Source: an uncultured Lachnospiraceae bacterium | GTDB taxonomy: Bacteria > Bacillota > Clostridia > Lachnospirales > Lachnospiraceae | Direction: 5' to 3' | Assembly: GCA_910589385.1 (NCBI GenBank) | Contig: CAJUTU010000033.1 | Location: 1 to 44,601, forward strand | DNA: 44,601 nucleotides | Shown here: in pieces, positions 15,721 to 24,028 of the stretch | How the letters are laid out: the number at the start of each line of letters is the position of its first letter | Numbering within the stretch: the stretch's first letter is position 1 | Notes under the pieces: model-generated | Databases searched by the model: none | Told to the model about the DNA's origin: nothing | What the model saw: the letters and a program-made list of their open reading frames with translations, nothing else | Translations under genes and position numbers: made by a program

Positions 15721-15814
15721 AAGCCCGAAGTGCATGGCAGGAGCATTTGATTAATAAGCCCGAAGATTGCATAACCAAATGTTTTCTTTGCCGGACAAAA
15801 GATGTACGGCAAAG
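15721..15814 (+). other. rplQ leader: repeated AAGCCCGAAG and a hairpin
   Basis: The 145-nt rpoA-rplQ gap holds two exact copies of AAGCCCGAAG (15721-15730 and 15756-15765), each followed within 4 nt by TGCAT. An 8-bp hairpin CTTTGCCG/CGGCAAAG follows (15786-15814). The rplQ ribosome binding site (GGAGG) comes next. A protein- or self-regulated leader is possible but unproven. Confidence 0.35.
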
Positions 15815-15836
15815 AGTGAATGGAGGATTAAGAATA

Positions 15837-16373
15837 ATGGCAAAGTATAGAAAACTTGGCAGAACATCAAGCCAGAGAAAAGCATTGATCAGAAATCAGG
15901 TAACAGCATTGCTTTATAATGGCAAGATTGTGACCACAGAGGCAAAGGCAAAGGAAATCCGCAAAGTTGTGGAAGGTTTGATTGCCAAGGCTGTAAAGGA
16001 AAAAGATAACTATGAGGAAGTCACTGTAAAAGCGAAAGTTGCCCGCAAAGACAAAGACGGCAAGAGAGTGAAAGAAGTCGTTGACGGTAAGAAAGTTACA
16101 GTGTACGATGAAGTAGAAAAGAAAATTAAGAAGGATATGCCAAGCAGGCTTCATGCAAGAAGAGAGATGCTCAAGGTTCTTTATCCTGTGACAGAAGTTC
16201 CGGCTGCTGCTGCAGGAAAGAAGAGAAATACAAAAAAAGTAGATCTTGTAGATAAATTATTTACTGAAATTGCACCGAAGTATGAAAACCGTAAAGGTGG
16301 TTATACAAGAATCGTGAAGATTGGCCAGCGTAAAGGTGATGCAGCATTGGAAGTATTGCTTGAACTGGTATGA
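15837..16373 (+). CDS. rplQ: 50S ribosomal protein L17 with internal extension
   Basis: L17 lies near the exit tunnel. The ATG at 15837 follows TGGAGG; the product has 178 residues while typical bacterial L17 has about 112-130. The N-terminal core (MAKYRKLGRTSSQRKALIRN, then TALLYNGKIVTTEAKAKEIR) and the C-terminal core (YTRIVKIGQRKGDAALEVLL) are normal. The additional material lies between, in a lysine-rich segment (about residues 58-100, with ARKDKDGKRVKEVVDGKK) and an alanine/lysine linker (about 118-130). It is the last gene of the operon. Confidence 0.95.
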   Translation: MAKYRKLGRTSSQRKALIRNQVTALLYNGKIVTTEAKAKEIRKVVEGLIAKAVKEKDNYEEVTVKAKVARKDKDGKRVKEVVDGKKVTVYDEVEKKIKKDMPSRLHARREMLKVLYPVTEVPAAAAGKKRNTKKVDLVDKLFTEIAPKYENRKGGYTRIVKIGQRKGDAALEVLLELV

Positions 16374-16399
16374 TTGCTTGAAGGATTGCAATAAGAATT

Positions 16400-16431
16400 A
16401 AAAAAAGATGGGATTTATCCCATCTTTTTTT
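16400..16431 (+). terminator. terminator of the ribosomal operon
   Basis: GATGGGA-TTTA-TCCCATC (16407-16424) is followed by seven T and preceded by seven A, so the stem can extend to 14 bp and the element could act on both strands. It lies 26 nt after the rplQ stop. Confidence 0.93.
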
Positions 16432-16452
16432 GTGTCATATCTTAATATAATC

Positions 16453-16560
16453 AAAAAGAAGGGGTTGTCGGGAAATGCAATTTACCTACAATTATTGTTG
16501 CTATGTTGAATCAGACAAGCAATATACCAGGCAGACACTATCGTTTTCCGACACCCCTTC
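16453..16560 (-). terminator. long-loop terminator of the cell-wall hydrolase gene
   Basis: On the minus strand, 16560-16544 pairs with 16475-16458 over 17 bp with one bulged base, followed by five T (16457-16453). The loop is about 68 nt, unusually large for an intrinsic terminator, and contains a weaker TTGCT/AGCAA stem. It begins 10 nt after the hydrolase stop codon. Confidence 0.6.
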
Positions 16561-16569
16561 CGGAATTCA

Positions 16570-17727
16570 TTACCAAGACTGGAAGAAGAGGTTATTTCCT
16601 ACATTGACTCCGTCTCTGTTGGTTGCGCCTGCATATAAAAAGTAATAACAATCAGCAACAGATGCGAGCCTTGCGCCGCCCAATGCCTCTTGTGCAACTT
16701 GATAGGACAGGGAACTAGGACCCCTGGAAAGTACGGTATCCAGACGGCCGGTCCACACTGGTTCAAATTGACCCTCCGCATATACCACATCCCGGATTGT
16801 ATTAGGGAAGATAGAACTATTTAAACGATTCATGATCACAGTTGCAACTGCAAGCAAAGAATCGTGATCCTGCATGGCTTCACATTCCAGAATAGCAGCG
16901 AATACATCCAGATCACTGGATGAAACATTTGTAGCACTGCCATTTACGACTGTACTGTCAGTTTCCTCTTCTTTGGGAGAAGTATTATCAGTGGTTGTAT
17001 TTGTCTCTGGGGTTGACACAGTTGGCTGAGAAGACGGTTTTTCTTTGTCTTTGCGTTCTTCTTCTGCTTTTCTTGCTTCCTCTGCCTTCCTTGCTTCTTC
17101 CGCTTTCCGGGCCTCCTCCTCACGGAGTGCGGTCAACTGAATAGTAAAGGCTGTCAGATCCGTAGATGTTGCCTCAGCTGTTGCATTCAGATCAATCCGA
17201 CGCTGTTCTAATTGATCCTGTAGATCTTCTAATGATGCCTGCTGGTCTAATAAAACCTGCTCCTGTTCTGCAATCCCTTCCCGTATTGTCTGTAATTGGA
17301 TCAGCATATCCCGGTCATAGCTGCTGATATTTTCAATAAATTCCGCCTTGTTCAGAAAATCAGTCATGTTTTCTGCTGAAAAAAGCATTTCCAAAAGTGA
17401 TACATTGCCGACTTCATACATATATTTAATGCGTGCTTTCATATCTTCATACCGCTGTGCTTCATCGGCCTGTGCTTCTGCCAGTGAATCATGGGTACGC
17501 AGGATTTCGCTGTCAATAATCTCAATCTTGTTCTTGACGGAGGAAATTTCGTCGCTTATTTTTACCATCTCTTGATTAAGGCCGTTAAGCTTGGTATTCA
17601 AGGTGCTGGTTTTATTTTCCAAATCTGTAATATCGTCTGCCTTTACAGGAACAGAAGGACAGATTAAGAGAAAAGAGCAGAACAGTATGACACTCGTCCG
17701 TATCTTTCGTTTTAAGTGAGGTTTCAT
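16570..17727 (-). CDS. secreted cell-wall hydrolase, coiled coil plus SleB-type domain
   Basis: A 385-residue exported protein. Residues 1-30 form a signal peptide (basic MKPHLKRKIRTS, then a hydrophobic run ending PVKAD). Residues about 32-225 are predicted coiled coil of the kind found at the N-terminus of CwlO/PcsB-like peptidoglycan hydrolases, ending in repeated EEARKA units. A Thr/Ser-rich linker follows (about 228-265). The C-terminal 115 residues (ILECEAMQDHDSLLAVATVI, FPNTIRDVVYAEGQFEPV) resemble the Hydrolase_2/SleB family of spore-cortex and cell-wall lytic enzymes. AAAGGA precedes the ATG. It probably remodels peptidoglycan; the exact bond is unknown. Confidence 0.85.
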   Translation of the reverse strand: MKPHLKRKIRTSVILFCSFLLICPSVPVKADDITDLENKTSTLNTKLNGLNQEMVKISDEISSVKNKIEIIDSEILRTHDSLAEAQADEAQRYEDMKARIKYMYEVGNVSLLEMLFSAENMTDFLNKAEFIENISSYDRDMLIQLQTIREGIAEQEQVLLDQQASLEDLQDQLEQRRIDLNATAEATSTDLTAFTIQLTALREEEARKAEEARKAEEARKAEEERKDKEKPSSQPTVSTPETNTTTDNTSPKEEETDSTVVNGSATNVSSSDLDVFAAILECEAMQDHDSLLAVATVIMNRLNSSIFPNTIRDVVYAEGQFEPVWTGRLDTVLSRGPSSLSYQVAQEALGGARLASVADCYYFLYAGATNRDGVNVGNNLFFQSW

Positions 17728-17772
17728 AAGTAAATTCCTTTCATATTATCTATAAAATGAATTGCCTATGAT

Positions 17773-17801
17773 AGTATACTACAAATTGCATAATTAATCA
17801 A
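17773..17801 (-). promoter_or_regulatory. promoter of the cell-wall hydrolase gene
   Basis: On the minus strand TTGATT (17801-17796), a 17-bp spacer and TATACT (17778-17773). It overlaps the oppositely directed promoter at 17786-17814. Confidence 0.65.
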
Positions 17802-17814
17802 TTTTTGTTAAAAT
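17786..17814 (+). promoter_or_regulatory. promoter of the HAD phosphatase-uppP unit
   Basis: TTGCAT (17786-17791), 17-bp spacer, TAAAAT (17809-17814) with an extended TGT in front. The two divergent promoters share most of their DNA and cannot both be occupied by RNA polymerase. Confidence 0.6.
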
Positions 17815-17848
17815 AAAAGTGAAAAAATTTTTTAGGAGACGAAAGAAT

Positions 17849-18697
17849 ATGAATCAGATAAAAATGATAGGCATTGACATTGACGGAACCCTTTTGACAA
17901 CAGAAAAAAAATTGCTTCCTTTTACGAGACGGGTACTGACAGAGGCAATTGACAGAGGCATTCTGGTAGTTATGGCTACAGGGCGCCCTTATTCAGGTCT
18001 TTTGGAGGAAATCCGCACTTTTCCCGGAATACGTTATGCACTGACATCTAATGGAGCACGGATTTTGGATATGCAGGCAGATGAAGTATTGGTGGAACAT
18101 CTCCTGCCTTTGAAAAGTGCGAAAAAGGCGTTGGAAATCTTACAGAAATATGATACATTACAAGAGGTATATTTTGACGGGCAGGGATATGCAGAAGAGA
18201 AAAAGCTGGGGATGATCTCCCGTTATCATCATAATCCTAATATGTGGGAATATGTCCGGAAGTCCAGGAAAACTGTCCCAAGCATTCCAGACCTGGTAGC
18301 CGGGGAAAATAGGGATATGGATAAGGTCCAGGCATTGTTTGCAGACATGCGGGAACTTAAGGAGGCATGGAAGGAATTAGAGCAGTACGAAGAGCTTGTG
18401 CTGGTTTCCTCTCTGGGCTATAATATTGAAATCAATGCTGTAGGTGTGGATAAAGGCAGGGGACTTATGGAATTGGGAGAATTGCTTGGAATTCGCTCAG
18501 AAGAGATCATGGCCTGCGGAGATGGCGACAATGATATTCAAATGCTGGAAAAAGCAGGTATTGGTGTAGCCATGGGAAATGCGGAAGAATGTGTAAAGGC
18601 TGCAGCTGATTATGTAACGGAAACCAATGATGAAGAGGGAGTTGCGAAAGCCATTATAAAATATGCATTTTGTGAGACAGGAGGAGAACAATGTTAG
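17849..18697 (+). CDS. Cof-type HAD-IIB phosphatase
   Basis: A cytosolic haloacid-dehalogenase-type phosphatase, probably acting on sugar phosphates or cofactor phosphates. Motif I DIDGTLL supplies the nucleophile Asp10 and Asp12. The C-terminal GDGDNDIQMLEKAGIGVAMG is the motif IV block typical of Cof/YidA proteins. I chose the ATG at 17849 (282 residues) because TAGGAG is 11 nt upstream; a GTG at 17819 precedes that site. The end overlaps uppP by 7 nt, so the two are translated from one transcript. Substrate unknown. Confidence 0.9.
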   Translation: MNQIKMIGIDIDGTLLTTEKKLLPFTRRVLTEAIDRGILVVMATGRPYSGLLEEIRTFPGIRYALTSNGARILDMQADEVLVEHLLPLKSAKKALEILQKYDTLQEVYFDGQGYAEEKKLGMISRYHHNPNMWEYVRKSRKTVPSIPDLVAGENRDMDKVQALFADMRELKEAWKELEQYEELVLVSSLGYNIEINAVGVDKGRGLMELGELLGIRSEEIMACGDGDNDIQMLEKAGIGVAMGNAEECVKAAADYVTETNDEEGVAKAIIKYAFCETGGEQC

Positions 18698-19530
18698 AGG
18701 CATTAAAGGTTATTATTTTAGGGATTGTGGAGGGCATTACAGAGTGGCTTCCTATCAGCAGCACAGGGCATCTTATTCTGGTAGAAGAGTTTATAAAGCT
18801 GGAATTGAGTGAGGCCTTCATTGCCATGTTTAATGTAGTGATCCAGCTTGGTGCGATCATGGCTGTAGTAGTGATTTATTTTCATAAGCTGAATCCATTT
18901 TCTCCAAAGAAGACAGAAAAGCAGAAAATGCTGACCATCCAGCTTTGGGTGAAAGTCATCGTTGCAGCGATACCGGCGGCGGTGATCGGGCTTTTATTTG
19001 ACGATATGATTGAAGAAAAATTTATGAATGCATATGTGGTGGCTGCGACCTTGATCATCTATGGTATTTTATTTATCGTAGTGGAAGAGAGCCATAAAAA
19101 TAAGCAGCCCAAAGTGACAAAACTCTCCAGGCTGACAATTCCGATGGTGTTGATCATTGGCGCTTTTCAAGTATTGGCGCTGATTCCTGGAACTTCTCGG
19201 TCAGGAGCAACGATCATCGGCGCGTTATTGATTGGAACTGCCAGGGGCGTAGCGGCAGAGTTTACCTTCTTTCTCGGGATTCCGGTGATGTTCGGAGCCA
19301 GCTTTTTGAAGATTGTAAAATTTATGATGGACGGGGCAGGGATCACCGGACAGGAATTTTTCCTGCTTCTGCTTGGGTGCGGTGTATCTTTCGGAGTATC
19401 TATTTTTGCCATTAAGTTTTTAATGCAGTACATAAAGAACCATGATTTTAAAGTATTTGGATATTACCGGATCGTGCTTGGGGTTATCCTGGTGCTCTAT
19501 TTTGGGATTTCCGGATTGATGGCGGCATGA
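18691..19530 (+). CDS. uppP: undecaprenyl-diphosphate phosphatase
   Basis: Recycles undecaprenyl diphosphate to the monophosphate lipid carrier for peptidoglycan and other envelope polymers; mediates bacitracin resistance when abundant (BacA family). The 279-residue polytopic protein has both family signatures: GIVEGITEWLPISSTGHL at residues 10-27 and LIPGTSRSGATIIGALLIG in the second half. ACAGGAGGAG precedes the ATG and lies inside the preceding gene. No terminator is obvious after it. Confidence 0.96.
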   Translation: MLEALKVIILGIVEGITEWLPISSTGHLILVEEFIKLELSEAFIAMFNVVIQLGAIMAVVVIYFHKLNPFSPKKTEKQKMLTIQLWVKVIVAAIPAAVIGLLFDDMIEEKFMNAYVVAATLIIYGILFIVVEESHKNKQPKVTKLSRLTIPMVLIIGAFQVLALIPGTSRSGATIIGALLIGTARGVAAEFTFFLGIPVMFGASFLKIVKFMMDGAGITGQEFFLLLLGCGVSFGVSIFAIKFLMQYIKNHDFKVFGYYRIVLGVILVLYFGISGLMAA

Positions 19531-19586
19531 TGCGTTCAATTATGGTTTATTATTTACATTTTTTTGAATAAAATGATTCGCAAGGC

Positions 19587-19614
19587 TTGAAATTTCGTAA
19601 AAACATGATAGAAT
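19587..19614 (+). promoter_or_regulatory. promoter of the amino-acid ABC transporter
   Basis: TTGAAA (19587-19592), 16-bp spacer, TAGAAT (19609-19614) with extended TGA. About 115 nt of leader precede the binding-protein ATG; it holds a small ACGCA/TGCGT hairpin but no recognised riboswitch. Confidence 0.6.
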
Positions 19615-19738
19615 ATCTAAATATGTGCATGATTATACATTTTGTTATGCATATTTGATTTACGCAGGGATTTTTGCGTATTGCGTATCACAGGAAACCG
19701 ATATATTCTATGAGTTACAAAATAAGGAGGAGCAGGTT

Positions 19739-20569
19739 ATGAAAAAGAAATTAATAAGCCTTGTATTGATCGCAGCATGTGTATTCTCCATGGCAGCATG
19801 TGGTTCAGACAATGGAACAACAGGAGAATCTGGAGATACTGCCGGGCAGACAAGTGATGCAGGAGAGTCAGATGCAGAGGATGCATCAGAGGATGGTTCC
19901 AGCGAAGGCGGGACACTTATCATGGCGACAAATGCGGAATTCCCGCCTTACGAATACCATGATGGCGGTGAGATCGTGGGAATTGATGCAGACATTGCAC
20001 AGGCGATCGCAGAGGAATTAGGCATGACTCTGGAGATTGAAGATATGGCCTTTGATTCTATCATCACTGCAGTTTCCAGCGGTAAGGCAGATATGGGGCT
20101 GGCAGGTATGACTGTAGATCCGGACCGTCAGAAAAACGTGAATTTCTCTGATACCTATGCGACGGCTGCACAGGTGATCATTGTGAAAGAAGACAGCGCG
20201 ATTGTGGGGCCGGATGATCTGGTCGGAAAGAAGATCGGCGTACAGCTTGGAACCACAGGAGATATTTACGCGGAGGATATTGAGGACGCTGAGTTAGAGC
20301 GTTATAATAAAGGTATGGAAGCTGTCCAGGCATTGCAGCAGGGGAAGATTGACGCAGTGGTGATTGACGGGGAACCTGCGAAGGTTTTTGTGTCAGAAAA
20401 TGAAGGGCTGAAGGTTTTGGATGAACCACTGACTGAAGAAGAATATGCGATTGCGATTGCAAAGGACAATGATGAACTGCTTGAGAAGGTAAATACAGCG
20501 CTTGCAACATTGAAAGATTCTGGAAAGCTGGATGAGATCGTAGCAAAGTATATTTCGGCAGACGAGTAA
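19739..20569 (+). CDS. amino-acid ABC transporter substrate-binding lipoprotein
   Basis: Extracellular solute receptor of a polar amino-acid importer (SBP_bac_3 family). The ATG at 19739 follows AAGGAGG; 276 residues. A lipoprotein signal peptide ends at Cys21 (VFSMAACGS), then a Gly/Ser/Asp/Glu-rich spacer to about residue 55. The ligand domain starts ATNAEFPPYEYHDGGEIVGI and contains SGKADMGLAGMTVDPDRQKN and GVQLGTTGD, all typical. The specific amino acid cannot be read from sequence. Permease and ATPase genes follow. Confidence 0.93.
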   Translation: MKKKLISLVLIAACVFSMAACGSDNGTTGESGDTAGQTSDAGESDAEDASEDGSSEGGTLIMATNAEFPPYEYHDGGEIVGIDADIAQAIAEELGMTLEIEDMAFDSIITAVSSGKADMGLAGMTVDPDRQKNVNFSDTYATAAQVIIVKEDSAIVGPDDLVGKKIGVQLGTTGDIYAEDIEDAELERYNKGMEAVQALQQGKIDAVVIDGEPAKVFVSENEGLKVLDEPLTEEEYAIAIAKDNDELLEKVNTALATLKDSGKLDEIVAKYISADE

Positions 20570-20631
20570 TGCACATAAATTGAGGATAAACACTTCGGTC
20601 AGTTATCTTTAGGAAGATGGGGAAATAAAGC

Positions 20632-21315
20632 ATGTTGCAGGAAAGGTTTTATGATAATTTTATAAAGGACGACCGTTGGGAATATATTCTGGATGGCCTG
20701 ACGGTGACACTGCAGGTGACCTTTTTCGCAGTCCTTGTGGGAATCATTATTGGTTTCCTGATTGCAATTATCAGGTCAACTTACGACAAGACCGGAAAAA
20801 TGAAGATTTTGAACTTTTTCTGTAATGTCTATCTTACAGTCATCCGTGGTACTCCGGTAGTGGTACAGCTTTTGATCATTTATTTTGTTATATTCGGCAG
20901 TGTTGATATCAGTAAAGTATTCGTTGCGATCATGGCATTTGGCATCAATTCGGGCGCGTATGTGGCAGAGATTTTCCGGTCAGGTATCATGTCTATAGAC
21001 AACGGACAGTTCGAAGCAGGAAGAAGCCTTGGCTTTAACTATACACAGACTATGCGGTATATCATTATGCCGCAGGCATTTAAGAATGTCCTTCCGGCGC
21101 TTGGAAATGAGTTTATTGTGCTTTTGAAAGAGACTTCGGTATCTGGATATATTGCACTGCAGGATCTGACCAAGGGCGGCGATATTATCAGAAGCCGTAC
21201 ATATGATGCGTTCATGCCTCTTCTGGCCGTGGCATTGATCTATCTGGTTATGGTCATGATATTCACAAAGCTGGTGAATATGCTTGAGAGGAGGCTGAGA
21301 AACAGTGATCACTAA
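20632..21315 (+). CDS. amino-acid ABC transporter permease
   Basis: A 227-residue membrane protein of the His/Glu/Gln/Arg/opine permease family. It has about five membrane segments starting at residue 20, and the cytoplasmic EAA loop EAGRSLGFNYTQTMRYIIMP that docks the ATPase. The TVIRGTPVVVQLLIIYFVIF segment is typical. The start at 20632 has only a weak ribosome binding site (GGGGA). Its 3' end overlaps the ATPase gene by 11 nt. Confidence 0.94.
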   Translation: MLQERFYDNFIKDDRWEYILDGLTVTLQVTFFAVLVGIIIGFLIAIIRSTYDKTGKMKILNFFCNVYLTVIRGTPVVVQLLIIYFVIFGSVDISKVFVAIMAFGINSGAYVAEIFRSGIMSIDNGQFEAGRSLGFNYTQTMRYIIMPQAFKNVLPALGNEFIVLLKETSVSGYIALQDLTKGGDIIRSRTYDAFMPLLAVALIYLVMVMIFTKLVNMLERRLRNSDH

Positions 21316-22051
21316 TGGAGATGTATTGATCAAGGTAGATGACATCCATAAGGTTTTTGACGACAGCCTGCATGCCTTGAATGGAGTCTCAGACGAGATA
21401 TTAAAAGGGGAGGTTGTGGTGATCGTGGGGCCGTCAGGCTCTGGAAAGTCAACGTTCCTTCGCTCCCTAAATCTGTTGGAAGTGCCCACGTCCGGACATA
21501 TTTATTTCGAGGGAGTGGATATCACTGGAAAGCAGACAGACATTGACAAACACCGGCAGAAGATGGGAATGGTATTCCAGCATTTCAACCTGTTCCCTCA
21601 TAAGACGATTTTGGAAAATATTACGCTTGCCCCCATAAAGCTTCTGAAAAAGAGTAAAGAAGAGGCGGACGGGCAGGCAAGGGGGCTCTTGAGGAAGGTA
21701 GGGCTTGAAGCAAAGGCGGATGCCTATCCGTCTCAGCTGTCAGGGGGACAGAAGCAGAGGATTGCAATTGTACGTTCTCTGGCAATGGATCCGGAAGTGA
21801 TGCTGTTTGATGAGCCGACTTCTGCACTGGATCCGGAAATGGTCGGAGAAGTGCTGGAATTGATGAAGGAGCTGGCTCATGACGGAATGACGATGGCAGT
21901 GGTGACCCATGAGATGGGATTTGCAAAAGAGGTTGCTACCCGGGTTCTGTTTATGGATCAGGGACAGATTAAAGAGCAGGGAACACCGGAGGAGTTCTTC
22001 GGAAATCCGAAGGATCCAAGATTACAGGAATTTTTATCAAAGATTTTGTGA
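21305..22051 (+). CDS. amino-acid ABC transporter ATP-binding protein
   Basis: Cytosolic ATPase of the importer, 248 residues. Walker A GPSGSGKST, Q-loop GMVFQHFNLFPH, signature LSGGQKQR, Walker B VMLFDEPTSALDP and the switch histidine (VVTHEMGFAK) are all present. It starts at a GTG 11 nt inside the permease gene, with AGGAGG (21290-21295) upstream. Closest in pattern to GlnQ-type proteins. A terminator follows. Confidence 0.95.
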   Translation: MITNGDVLIKVDDIHKVFDDSLHALNGVSDEILKGEVVVIVGPSGSGKSTFLRSLNLLEVPTSGHIYFEGVDITGKQTDIDKHRQKMGMVFQHFNLFPHKTILENITLAPIKLLKKSKEEADGQARGLLRKVGLEAKADAYPSQLSGGQKQRIAIVRSLAMDPEVMLFDEPTSALDPEMVGEVLELMKELAHDGMTMAVVTHEMGFAKEVATRVLFMDQGQIKEQGTPEEFFGNPKDPRLQEFLSKIL

Positions 22052-22092
22052 CAAACAGGCTGAAAAATTGCCTGACCAAAGGGTGGAATAGA

Positions 22093-22136
22093 GTCTTACT
22101 GATTTTCAGGAAATGGAAGGTCAGTAAGACTTTTTT
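22093..22136 (+). terminator. terminator after the amino-acid ABC operon
   Basis: GTCTTACTGA (22093-22102) pairs perfectly with TCAGTAAGAC (22121-22130) over an 18-nt loop, followed by six T. Confidence 0.9.
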
Positions 22137-22154
22137 GAAAGTAGAGGAAATGGT

Positions 22155-23900
22155 ATGAAATATGAGCGTATCTCGAAGGGAACGTTTTTGAAACGTCCCA
22201 ACCGCTTCATTGCCTATGCGCAGATGGAGGGGAGGAAGGAGACGGTCCATGTAAAAAATACAGGAAGGTGTGCGGAACTGCTGACCCCGGGGGCGTCCAT
22301 CTATGTGCAGGAAAGTGATAATCCTGCCAGAAAGACAAAATGGGATTTGATCGGAGTGGAGAAAGGTTCCAGGATGATCAACATGGATTCTCAGATTCCT
22401 AATAAAGTGGTGCAGGAGTGGGTGGAGGCAGGAAACCTGGGAACAGATATCTGCCTGATAAAGCCTGAGACGACTTATGGGAATTCACGGTTTGACCTGT
22501 ATATAGAGACAAAGAACCGTAAGATTTTTATTGAAGTAAAAGGAGTGACACTGGAAGAGGACGGTGTAGTCAGATTTCCAGACGCCCCCAGCGAACGTGC
22601 GGTGAAGCATCTACAGGAACTGGGGAGGGCAGTGAAAGACGGTTATGAAGCCTATGTCTTTTTCGTGATCCAGATGAAGGGAGTTCGCTATTTCACACCG
22701 AACATGGATACCCATCCGGCTTTTTGTGATGCATTGAAGGCGGCAAAGGCGGCTGGGGTGAAGATTCTGGCCTATGACTGTCAGGTGTCCAAGGACAGTA
22801 TCCAAATTGCAGATCCAGTCTCTGTCGTGCTGGAAAGCCCCAGGCTTAGAGAGACAGTGGAGCCGCTCATTGCATGGTATCAGGAGAATAAAAGGGATTT
22901 ACCATGGAGGAACACTCATGACGCATACCATATCTGGGTGTCGGAGGTCATGCTGCAGCAGACACGGGTAGAGGCAGTCAAGCGTTATTATGAGCGTTTT
23001 TTACGGGAACTCCCGACGGTAAAGGAACTGGCTGAAGTGCCGGAAGACAGGCTGATGAAGCTGTGGGAAGGGCTGGGATACTATAACCGGGTGAGAAATA
23101 TGCAAAAGGCAGCACGGCAGGTGATGGAGGAATATGGAGGGGAATTTCCGCATACATATGATACGATCCGGTCTTTGGCCGGAATTGGAAATTACACGGC
23201 AGGAGCAATCAGTTCTTTTGCATTTGGAATACCAAAACCGGCAGTAGATGGGAATGTACTCCGGGTTTTATCGCGTCTGCTTGCCAGTGAAGAGGACATT
23301 ATGAAGGCTGGCGTGCGTTCCAGGATGGAGCAGGCAGTGGAGGAAGTGATTCCAAAAGAGTCAGCATCAGACTTCAACCAGGGGCTGATTGAGCTGGGGG
23401 CGCTTGTATGTGTTCCAAATGGAGAACCAAAGTGTGAGATTTGTCCGGTCAGTACACTTTGTCTTGCCAGGGAGCGGGGGATTCAAACAGAGCTCCCAGT
23501 GAAGACGAAAGCAAAGGCGAGAAGAATCGAAAAAAGGACAGTACTTATTTTTCGGGATATAGAGAAGGTAGCAATCCGAAAGCGCCCGTCTAAGGGGCTG
23601 CTTGCAGGCCTGTATGAGCTGCCGAATGTGGAAGGGCATTTGAGCCAAAGGCAGGCGGCAGCTTATGGGAAATCAATCGGATTGAGTCCGGTCCGTGTGC
23701 GTAAATTAGGGAGCGCCAAACACATTTTCAGCCATGTAGAATGGCATATGACAGGCTATGAACTGCTGGTAGATGAATTGGAAAAACAATGCAGTGAAGA
23801 GATGATTTTTGCTGAAAACGCAGAGCTTGAGGCGGTCTATTCGATTCCTACGGCTTTTGAATACTATATGTCAGTTTTCCGTGAACTGTCAAATGCCTGA
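22155..23900 (+). CDS. SfsA-MutY fusion: nuclease domain plus A/G-specific adenine glycosylase
   Basis: A single 581-residue ORF joins two normally separate proteins. Residues 1-228 match SfsA (DNA/RNA nuclease): start MKYERISKGTFLKRPNRFIA, and a PD-(D/E)xK-like core with Asp114, Glu127 and Lys129 (FDLYIE, IEVKG). Residues 232-581 match MutY, which removes adenine opposite 8-oxoG: Glu264 in SEVMLQQT, helix-hairpin-helix LAGIGNYTAGAI, catalytic Asp365 (VDGNV), four [4Fe-4S] cysteines (419, 427, 430, 436), and a C-terminal NUDIX-like 8-oxoG domain with FSH at 525-527. No in-frame start codon lies near the junction, so MutY cannot easily be made alone. AGAGGAAA precedes the ATG. Confidence 0.92.
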   Translation: MKYERISKGTFLKRPNRFIAYAQMEGRKETVHVKNTGRCAELLTPGASIYVQESDNPARKTKWDLIGVEKGSRMINMDSQIPNKVVQEWVEAGNLGTDICLIKPETTYGNSRFDLYIETKNRKIFIEVKGVTLEEDGVVRFPDAPSERAVKHLQELGRAVKDGYEAYVFFVIQMKGVRYFTPNMDTHPAFCDALKAAKAAGVKILAYDCQVSKDSIQIADPVSVVLESPRLRETVEPLIAWYQENKRDLPWRNTHDAYHIWVSEVMLQQTRVEAVKRYYERFLRELPTVKELAEVPEDRLMKLWEGLGYYNRVRNMQKAARQVMEEYGGEFPHTYDTIRSLAGIGNYTAGAISSFAFGIPKPAVDGNVLRVLSRLLASEEDIMKAGVRSRMEQAVEEVIPKESASDFNQGLIELGALVCVPNGEPKCEICPVSTLCLARERGIQTELPVKTKAKARRIEKRTVLIFRDIEKVAIRKRPSKGLLAGLYELPNVEGHLSQRQAAAYGKSIGLSPVRVRKLGSAKHIFSHVEWHMTGYELLVDELEKQCSEEMIFAENAELEAVYSIPTAFEYYMSVFRELSNA

Positions 23901-23901
23901 T

Positions 23902-23930
23902 TTGCAGTATATAAAGGAGTGTGATATAAT
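23902..23930 (+). promoter_or_regulatory. tetR promoter
   Basis: TTGCAG (23902-23907), 17-bp spacer, TATAAT (23925-23930) with extended TGA. It starts 2 nt after the SfsA-MutY stop codon. An 8-bp hairpin, GCGTAGGT/ACCTGCGC (23949-23969), lies in the transcript leader and could also be an operator palindrome. Confidence 0.7.
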
Positions 23931-24028
23931 GTCACCAACTGGAGCGCAGCGTAGGTTGATGACCTGCGCGAGCATCAGTGGGCTTCTCTGTGTTTTAGCT
24001 GGAAAGGATATAAAGGAGGGTAACAGAC

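Noticed and set aside
15747..15836. 30-codon N-terminal extension of rplQ with several cysteines
   Set aside because: The conserved L17 start MAKYRKLGRTS at 15837 has its own ribosome binding site; the extension crosses a hairpin and repeated motifs.
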